Positions 57,126 through 64,000 of a stretch of DNA of 64,000 bases are shown in pieces. The stretch is from Heliocybe sulcata (taxonomy: Eukaryota; Basidiomycota; Agaricomycetes; Gloeophyllales; Gloeophyllaceae). Location of the stretch: NCBI GenBank assembly GCA_004369045.1, contig ML213528.1, positions 107,662 through 171,661 on the forward strand, given 5' to 3'. Under the pieces are notes generated by a model. The model did no database searches. It saw only the letters and a program-made list of their open reading frames with translations, and was not told where the DNA came from. Within the stretch, counting starts at the first letter, position 1. Every line of letters begins with the position of its first letter. The translations under genes and the position numbers were made by a program.

Positions 57126-57810
57126 GGCCTTCCGAGATAGAGGGGAACAAGGACAGTGCTTGATAGGGACATATAGGGGTCTTCAATACTAAGCAGACGT
57201 GATGTTTCAAGTCGGTTGAAAGTCATGGTGCTGCAAAATAAAAACTTTATCGGTTTAGGTTGGCCAAATTAATTCAATGCCTCGTTCCTAGTCCGAAGTC
57301 GGACGAAGTCGTTGAAATTGATCGAATATTGATCGCTGTGCCCATCAGAGAAGCAAGATGTCCGTCGCTCAAATTCAGCTCTGCTACGTGCAGGTATGTG
57401 CCTGATTCGCCTTGTGGGTCCACATGGGCGTATGGTCTACCAACAAGACGCAAACCTAATCATACATCCTACGATACTCGTTCAGGGAAGCCGCACCTTC
57501 ACTAATAGGGCGAGAGAGTACCATAGAAGTCAGATTGGAGCTCGAGGAGCTCTGTGGACATATGGGCTCCGTCCTACCACCTGGCAGGTGTTGTAGTGCT
57601 TACCTGAGCGATGGCACGGGTGAGATCTTAGCCTGAGTATCGACAAAATGCCAGAGAGCTTGTTAGGCCCGCCCTCATGGCTGACGGCACAAACACAAAA
57701 CTGTACAACAAATACGACGGGTATCTGCGATGTAGTACACCGAGTCAGGTACACAAACGTCCCTACGACATTAAGAGATATATTGGTTGGTAACGAACCT
57801 GATTCAAGCA

Positions 57811-59963
57811 CTAATGTTTACTCGAAGCAGCCCTCCTTACCGCTCCATTCGCGCGGGGCCTCTCCTCCGGATCCTGAACATCAGAGGGGCGAGTGGACGA
57901 ATGTCGGCTGCCGGGCGACATGCCCGGCGGCAGAATTACCGGCGCGGCTTCTAATTCGCTCATAGGCACCTTCCTCGCTTGAGCAAAGAACAGCTTGACA
58001 TCCCGCTCGCAGATATTCTGGATGAAGTATTGGTTTCCTGTAAATCACGGTCAAAGCGGGCTCTGAAACTAGAGCGAACTTTGGTACCGACCTCGCGGGA
58101 TTAGGAACATGCCCCCGGTTGCGACGATGAAGCTCGTCTTATGGACACGCACGTTGACTGCGCCTTCGATGACATAGAAAACCTAAGGTACGATAACTTC
58201 AGTAAAGGTCAAGGGGTGTTTGCCAACATGCGCACATATGTGTTATCCTTGGTCGCCTTACTGGGTTTAGACTTCTTAGGAGGAATTATAAGGTGCCCAG
58301 CCGCCATGAATTCACCATCGCCGAAGACTCGCTGGAAGTAAAAATCATTGTTTGCCGCAGCCTTCGGTTCAAGCATCCTCGCAGTGAATGCAACACCTAG
58401 AGGCCACTTGGTCAGCGAGACGACCCAGCACCATGAGCGATAAAGCACACACGTCTCTCCACCTCCTGCCTCGTGATGTAATCCACTATCATACCCTTCG
58501 GGTCCGTCTGATCGTCCCATCCTTCCTCAGGGTTGGGATTAGGCACCTCCTCAAGCTCAGGCTCCGCGGTGCCCGACTTCGCTCGACTAGCCGCACGCCT
58601 CTTCCCGCCTTTCCGACCAGCGGCGCCCAGCAGCTTGACCGGCTCCTTAGGCAGTCGTATGATCTCCTTGATGTGCGGGACGAAGGTGACGCCGTTCTCG
58701 CGTCGACCGTAGACAACTTTCTCGCAGCGCCACCAATCAAGAGGGCCATAACGGACACGTCGACTCCTACGCACGCCGTCGTGCTCTCCGTCAGAGCCGT
58801 TCTCGGATACTGTGGCTGAATGAGTTGCGTAAGAGAGCATAAACGAGACGGTACCCACGCGGAACATGGAGGACTTCCTGCTTCTTTCGTGGCACTCGAG
58901 CTTTCTTCTCCTTTTGCTTCTCGACACGTGCTTTCTTGTTTAATGGCTGCTCCTCTTCTTCGTTCTGATCCTCATCCAACGGGACATTGTCCACCTCTTG
59001 TAATCCGGGGTCCAAAGGCTCATCTTGATATGGCTCGAAATCTTCTTCCAGTTCTTCGTCTTCCTGAGATACTGCCCTCCCCTTGCCTTTGCCAGCGCTC
59101 CTAGGACCTTCATTCTCCTTGTCTGCACCACCGGATCGATCCGGCAAATTACTCTGCTGCCTGGCACGCTTGAGGTTACCCTGCCGTGAGTCCGTCGGGC
59201 TAGTCTGCCTCGGTCGCTTACTCGGAGTCGGGGCAGCTTCTTGAACCAGAGGCTGGGCGTCATCGTCATCATCATCATCCTGGTCAAGGTGAGAAAAGCT
59301 AGGTCCATAGTCGTAGGCAGGGGGAGACATAGGATCGGACGGTGGAAGGTTTGCTTCTGGGTCATCCTCTATCTCCTCTATTTCTTCGCGGGTCACAGAC
59401 ATGCGTGATAGATGTGATGGACCAGGGCCGTTCATGGACTGTCTACGAGAGGCAACTGACGATGTTCGCGGACGTGGGGACGGAACCCTGTCGAAATCCA
59501 CGTCCGAAGAATGTGGCACCGGTCGAGACGAAGAACCAGTTTTGCGGATGCTTGATGGAGCGTAAGATTGACGAGCATTATTAAAGTAGACTCGAGGAGA
59601 GGGCGGGTTACCTGCCGACAGCATCAGTATTTTCTCATGAGCAACAGCTAAACAGCCCTTACTGTCAACCAAAGACATCGACATTTCTCCGTTCTCATCC
59701 TCATCATAGTATTCTTCATCCGCTACGGGGGTCAGCGCCTTCTTCCTCCTCCCATTTGCTTTGACCCTGGGCGGGGTAACCTTGTCGGCTTGGCTGATAA
59801 CCTGCTCGAACGCCTCAAACTCATCAGACCGTCGGTCAACATAACCGACAGTAAGTCCGGTACGCTTGCCGTGCTCGAAGTCATCGGCTCGGAAAGGAAC
59901 ATGGGCCTTGGGCCCAGCACGCCTAAGAAGACCGAGACTGCTCTTGCGCGCGGAAGTCGGCAT
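57811..59963 (-). CDS. CENP-C: Inner kinetochore protein CENP-C/Mif2
   Basis: Six exons (59963-59663, 59611-58859, 58809-58453, 58396-58236, 58182-58092, 58037-57811) give 629 residues. The N-terminus (MPTSARKSSLGLLRRAGPKA) and a long Ser/Pro/acidic linker (including a seven-aspartate run) match Mif2 layout. The CENP-C signature follows near residue 365: RRSRRVRYGPLDWWRCEKVV, the part that binds the CENP-A nucleosome. The C-terminus is the Mif2 cupin dimerisation domain: NTYVFYVIEGAVNVRVHKTS, then GMFLIPRGNQYFIQNI and DVKLFFAQARKVPM. CENP-C bridges centromeric chromatin and the outer kinetochore. It is divergent from MTU1 over 160 bp with an ACGCGT in between. The first intron (51 nt) is in frame. 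Confidence 0.95.
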
Positions 59964-60123
59964 CTGCAACGGAGACTAGCGCTTGTTCGTCGTCCAGGAC
60001 GGTGGCGAAAGAAGATCAGCACGACGCGGGCGTGCGAATTGCTTGACGCGTGACGATGTTTGTTGATTTCTCACGGTCACAACTTTCAAACCCAAATCTA
60101 TTCGATTAATTTGGCAACCCTTC
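59964..60123. promoter_or_regulatory. Divergent promoter of CENP-C and MTU1 with an MCB-like site
   Basis: 160 bp between the two start codons. It contains ACGCGT at 60046-60051, the core of the MluI cell-cycle box bound by MBF in fungi. ACGCGT also occurs by chance elsewhere in this window, so this is suggestive only. Confidence 0.4.
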
Positions 60124-61738
60124 ATGCTCGTTAAAGCTGCCCGCAGTATCTTCAAGCGTTGTTCATCCAGCTATGCGCAGGCACTCTTCCCAAAGAAAGG
60201 CGACAAGAGTAGGGTATCCTAGCTATATCGCAACCGCAGGTTTTCACGAAAGTCCTAGTGGTTGTCGCCATGTCCGGTGGCGTGGACTCGTCTGTGACTG
60301 CAAGATTGTTAGCGGACCAGGTAGGGTTTTAGGGGATATACAGCTTTGACGCAGCTGAACTACGTTAGGACTATGATCTGTCTGCTGTTTTTATGCGCAA
60401 TTGGGATACCAGGGACGAGTCTGGGACCGACAAGGGTTGCGAATGGGAGAAAGATTGGGAAGACGTGCAGCGCGTCTGCAAAATGCTAGACCTGCCTTGC
60501 AAAATGGTTCGTTGGATTTCCGTTGTACCGCTTTCTGTTTTGACCCGTTAATCATGTAGGTCGATCTTAGTCGAGAATACTGGACTCGCGTCTTCGAACC
60601 TTCTCTAGAGCTCTGGGAACGCGGCGAAACGCCCAATCCTGACGTATGGTGTAATAGGTTAGCCTGCCGGTATGTTTTCGCCCACGTCTACTGAGCGTGC
60701 AACAGAGAAGTTAAATTCGGTGCTCTTCTGGACCGCGTAGCGCCAGACACGCAGTGGCTCGCCACAGGACATTACGCACGCAAAGAGTGGACACAATCTT
60801 TGACTCCAGCTTCAAACCAGTCATCGGAGCTGTATTCAATGCGAATAAGACCGCAGCTGTTGCGGGCCGCTGATCGGCGTAAAGACCAGACCTACTACCT
60901 GTCCTCCATCAAAGAAGCGAGCCTTCGGAAAGCTCTGTTTCCGTTAGGGGACCTTACGAAGGTTGAGGTCAGGGCTATGGCTAAGCAGTATAGCCTACCA
61001 ACTGCAGAACGAGAGGAAAGTATGGGTATATGCTTCGTCGGGGAGAAGCACAAATTCAATGAATTCCTCTGTGAGTTGAAAGCGAGTTAACTTCTACCAT
61101 GGAGCTCTCATGGGCTAACTACGCTCGTTTCCGAAGCCCAATACGTCCCTCCCAAGCCTGGAGAAATCATAGATTTCGATACGGACCAAGTGCTGGGACA
61201 GCACCAAGGCCTCTGGAACTATACCATCGGCCAGCGCACCAAAATCGGAGGTCTGCCTAACAAGACATTTGTCGCAGATAAAGACGTTGCTAAGAATATA
61301 GTATACGTTGTCCAAGGCGGGTACGTGGATTACGTGGTTCTGCCTCTTCTACAGACCCTTATCTGCATATTACCATACCTCCTAGTGATCATCCAGCGTT
61401 ATACCGCAACAGGATGAACGTCAGAGACTTCGAATGGATATGGCCAGACTCGCCGCCGCTTGCAGTGTTCGACCACATAAACGGATTCAAAACGCGCCTC
61501 AAACATCGTCACATGATGGAAACCGTCCCGGCCACCATGGTCAGGTAAATCCGTGATAGCCGCATACATTGTATACTCAACTCACCTGCTGTTCAGATTG
61601 GACGACAAGAGAATGACTATCTCTTTGGACCAGCCAGAAAAGGGCATCGCTCCAGGACAGACTGTGTCTGTATACCATGGTGACTGGTGCATGGGCTGCG
61701 GCGTGGTCGAGATAGCTTATCAGGGTGATCCCTTCTGA
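60124..61738 (+). CDS. MTU1: Mitochondrial tRNA-specific 2-thiouridylase
   Basis: Eight exons (60124-60208, 60253-60320, 60369-60506, 60560-60657, 60706-61070, 61137-61320, 61386-61544, 61597-61738) give 412 residues. The first exon supplies a presequence, MLVKAARSIFKRCSSS. PP-loop VVAMSGGVDSSV follows near residue 31, then the two family cysteine motifs NPDVWCNREVKFG and GICFVGEKHKFNEFL, and the GQHQGLWNYTIGQR block of the central domain. The enzyme activates U34 of mitochondrial tRNAs and adds sulfur (s2U). Together with Elp3-type wobble chemistry it belongs to the tRNA-modification theme of the window. Introns 1 and 5 end in AAG. Without the first splice the frame would start at an internal ATG (60269) and lose the presequence. 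Confidence 0.95.
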
Positions 61739-62047
61739 TTGCTTATTCTGTATGACATCCGTGAGTTTAGGAGTGTCGTGCTCAAGCTCGTAGCTGAATT
61801 CCCTTCGTTTGTCTTGTGCCGAAGCTGATATAATCTTGAAGCCAGAACATTATGATAATTTTGTAATACAACAACAGACTGCACGGCAGTTCCAGTTCTC
61901 TGCTCCCTCAATCCTAGGGACTTGGCTTGATATAATGCCTTTTGAAAGAGCATCGTCTATCCCAATACTTCGACGGGTCATTGCCCGACATTGGGCGGGC
62001 ATGGTAAATTGCAATCATACAAGCGGTCGTGGTGGCGACATGGCCTT
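61739..62047. other. Intergenic between convergent genes
   Basis: 309 bp of shared 3' flank; nothing else seen. Confidence 0.5.
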
Positions 62048-62572
62048 CTAAGAACTGTGAAGGCGCAGCCTATGCAAACGGCGTCCAGGAGCTGCGTCGT
62101 TGGGTGCGGCCGCGAGCAGCCCTCGAAAGACGTAACTCATCCCTGGTTCTCCCTCCAAATCTCGTCCTGCGACTTTCCACAACTTCTGTGGCCCTGATGA
62201 TTCCTTCGCACCCCGTATTCCATCGTTCTCATACTTTTCAATCTCCAAAAACTTGACTTCTCCCGGGATCTGACCGAAGTCGATATCGAGGTGCACTAAG
62301 GACAGTACATCCAGCAAAGCCTCGCTCGTAGCGATCCTCAGCAGCTCTTGATTCCCCTCGCTCTCAATCCATTCACGATGTGCCGCAATGCACTTCCATC
62401 CTGAAATCAGAATTATTTGCGCATAATCGTCTGCTTTCTGAAAGAATTTTAGGTCGTGACCTGACCAAGCGCTTTGTCGTTCGGCAAGTGTACAGAAGAA
62501 CGTGCGTGATTTGGGAGACTCCCAGGTGTGAGGGGGTTTAAGTTGGAGGACAGCAAACTCAGTGACGGTCAT
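62048..62572 (-). CDS. Small dimeric alpha/beta-barrel-like protein, function unknown
   Basis: A single-exon frame of 174 residues from the ATG at 62572. The N-terminal segment TVTEFAVLQLKPP, the helix WSGHDLKFFQKADDYAQIIL and GWKCIAAHREWIESEGNQEL resemble the repeated strand-helix pattern of ABM/stress-responsive A/B-barrel proteins common in fungi. In this family the phrase GW followed by H and W about eight residues later marks the end of the barrel half, as seen here. No catalytic residues are evident. The last 25 residues (LHRLRLHSS) look unlike the family, so an unrecognised 3' intron is possible. Confidence 0.5.
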   Translation of the reverse strand: MTVTEFAVLQLKPPHTWESPKSRTFFCTLAERQSAWSGHDLKFFQKADDYAQIILISGWKCIAAHREWIESEGNQELLRIATSEALLDVLSLVHLDIDFGQIPGEVKFLEIEKYENDGIRGAKESSGPQKLWKVAGRDLEGEPGMSYVFRGLLAAAPNDAAPGRRLHRLRLHSS

Positions 62573-62753
62573 CGGGAATATGACGAGTTACCTGCTTATG
62601 CAGTTGAAGGAGGCATATCTATACCCGGGAGGCTGTGTCTTACGGGGACGCGTCAGCGGCTGACGTTCCCGTTCGATTACCCTCGAGACTCCTCATACAA
62701 TGTCTGGAACTACTCGGTACGACTGCATAGGCGGTCTAGTTTGGTAGCCGTGC

Positions 62754-64000
62754 CTAATATGCAATACCAGTGTACATGTTAGTACTGAGGGCAGTCGAGA
62801 TAGCCTTTGCAAGGATACTGCGAAGACGTCAGAGTATTACGGCATGGTCGGTTTGAATCGACTCACTCATGTATCGTGAACACAGGATGGAGGGTGTTCA
62901 GCCAGCTGAGGTTTCGGATGATCAGCAGGAGCCCAGTCAAAATCAGAACAAGAACTCACAAGTACGTAGACACTGGCGCACACCCCTCGACCTGCGTTGT
63001 CCTGGCTGGTGTCCCATTCTCATACGCCGCACAGTACCCAGTCGAGTTGAAGAACCCAAACGTCTCCGCGGCATCAAGCAGTGTGTTGAACACCGGCTGC
63101 GTGTCAAAGATCGTCACTTGATCGAGGTCGGTGTGGTTCGCCTGGAACTGGCGGACGTAGGACACGAGTTGCGCGTTGTAATCGGCGATGGCGGACTGCA
63201 CGGCAATGGTGGCGTTGATACCTTGCTCGATGAAGAGGGGTGCGCGGTTGGTAGGCGGGACCGTGAGGAAGAGGAACGAGCGGGCGCCGGATGAGTAGAG
63301 TTCTTCCACCTGGGTTGTGGTGAGCTAGTGGACGACGAAGAGATGTGTCTGCAGACCCACCTGCCCGAACAGCCTGTTCATGAGGACCGTATAGAACTCC
63401 GGTTGAGAGATGTTAGTCTAATAAACCTGATTAGAACACCAATCGGTTCATCAGGTCACAAACAAGCCTACCCATGCCCAAGAGTTCCCCTAAAGTCACA
63501 AGACGTGAAAGTGGGTGAGATGATTTCCAGATTAAAGACTGAAATTTAGGCACGTACCACATCGTTTATACCGATCCAGACAGCGAAGAGCGAATCTGAG
63601 CTGTTCCAGGGAGCTTCGGTCGGCTTGCTTGCGAGGTACTCGTTGAATTCACTGACTTGGTCCACAATTGACCTGTGAAGCATTGTTATTTGAGTTATGA
63701 GAGCAATCACAAAATATGAACTCACAGGACCGTCGGCAGGTAAGGCTGAACGAGCGCAGAGTCAATGGTAGCACCGCCGTATGCCAGATTGTACGTCTAG
63801 TTCGAAGGGCAAGCTACGATTTACATTCGTACGCGACGGAGGCACGATATTCCACCTACAGTCGTATTGGTAACATTGTACGTGTTGCCTACATCCCTAC
63901 AGTTTGAGATGACGGATGAAAGACGAGCGGAGCCATTTCTTACTCAAGAACTCGACCCAGTTCGGTCCGTTCGACGATGTCTACGGGAGATCCCAGCAGC
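62754..64000 (-). CDS. CE16-type acetylesterase (SGNH hydrolase), 3' part, runs off the window
   Basis: The gene is read leftwards; its 5' end lies beyond position 64000. Recognised exons include 63672-63558, 63489-63472, 63417-63361, 63309-62960, 62905-62867 and 62817-62754, with further exons near 63796-63726, 63870-63838 and at the right edge. Blocks seen in order: SSNGPNWVEFL, YNLAYGGATIDSALVQPYLP, LFAVWIGINDV then GNSWAW (the SGNH block III GxND), RLFGQVEELYSSGARSFLFL, and WLNTLHPVFTIHDILAKAIS with the catalytic D-x-x-H equivalent (LHP...HD). CE16 enzymes remove acetyl groups from xylo- and other oligosaccharides outside the cell. The signal peptide and the nucleophile GDS block should be upstream of the window. 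One exon is 18 nt long. Confidence 0.88.

Larger units (their letters stand above)
55550..57810. other. Mostly gene-poor region
   Basis: 2.3 kb between the APH-like gene and the 3' end of CENP-C. It contains one possible single-exon gene (56163-56954) and a foldback repeat (57047-57125); the rest shows no exon chain. Confidence 0.4.

Overview
The window is nuclear DNA of a filamentous fungus, almost certainly a mushroom-forming basidiomycete (Agaricomycetes). The evidence is compact genes cut by many 44-70 nt GT-AG introns, short shared divergent promoters, a Zn2Cys6 regulator, a CE16 esterase, a tandem family of small GPI-anchored secreted proteins, and basidiomycete-style orthologues of eukaryotic core genes. 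All gene models were spliced by eye. For every complete multi-exon gene the exon lengths sum to a multiple of three.

Left to right. 1-2.7 kb is gene-poor and holds a 45-nt inverted repeat pair around a degenerate tRNA-like sequence. 2.7-18.9 kb is a dense block: MRP51 (mitoribosome), UPF1 (nonsense-mediated decay), a divergent coiled-coil/AT-hook protein, a nucleotide-sugar transporter, a GDA1/CD39 apyrase and a two-module PWWP chromatin protein. 19.4-22.9 kb carries three head-to-tail paralogues of a secreted GPI-anchored family. An AT-rich gene-free stretch (about 23.4-24.5 kb) follows, then an 11-exon Zn2Cys6 transcription factor (24.6-27.9 kb). 28-34.6 kb is gene-poor, apparently decayed sequence with one probable broken gene near 32.2-32.7 kb.

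34.6-48.5 kb is dense again: CDC4 (SCF F-box/WD40), PPIL1 cyclophilin, D-aminoacyl-tRNA deacylase, mitochondrial PGS1, ELP3, MDM12 and a disordered protein whose start codon appears to be assembled by splicing. 49-56 kb holds more lineage-specific genes: an atypical SRPK-like kinase lacking the catalytic-loop lysine, a FAH-family hydrolase, a 97-residue membrane protein and an APH-like kinase with a C-terminal extra domain. 57.8-64 kb contains CENP-C (CENP-C motif plus cupin), MTU1 (tRNA 2-thiouridylase), a small alpha/beta-barrel-like protein and the 3' part of a CE16 acetylesterase running off the right edge.

Two themes recur. One is tRNA modification and translation quality (DTD1, ELP3, MTU1, UPF1, MRP51). 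The other is mitochondrial membrane biology (PGS1, MDM12). They are scattered single-copy genes, not a functional cluster. I found no CRISPR array, no intact transposon and no clearly new multi-gene system. The most lineage-specific material is the GPI-protein triplet, the kinase and APH-like genes at 49-56 kb, and the decayed regions.
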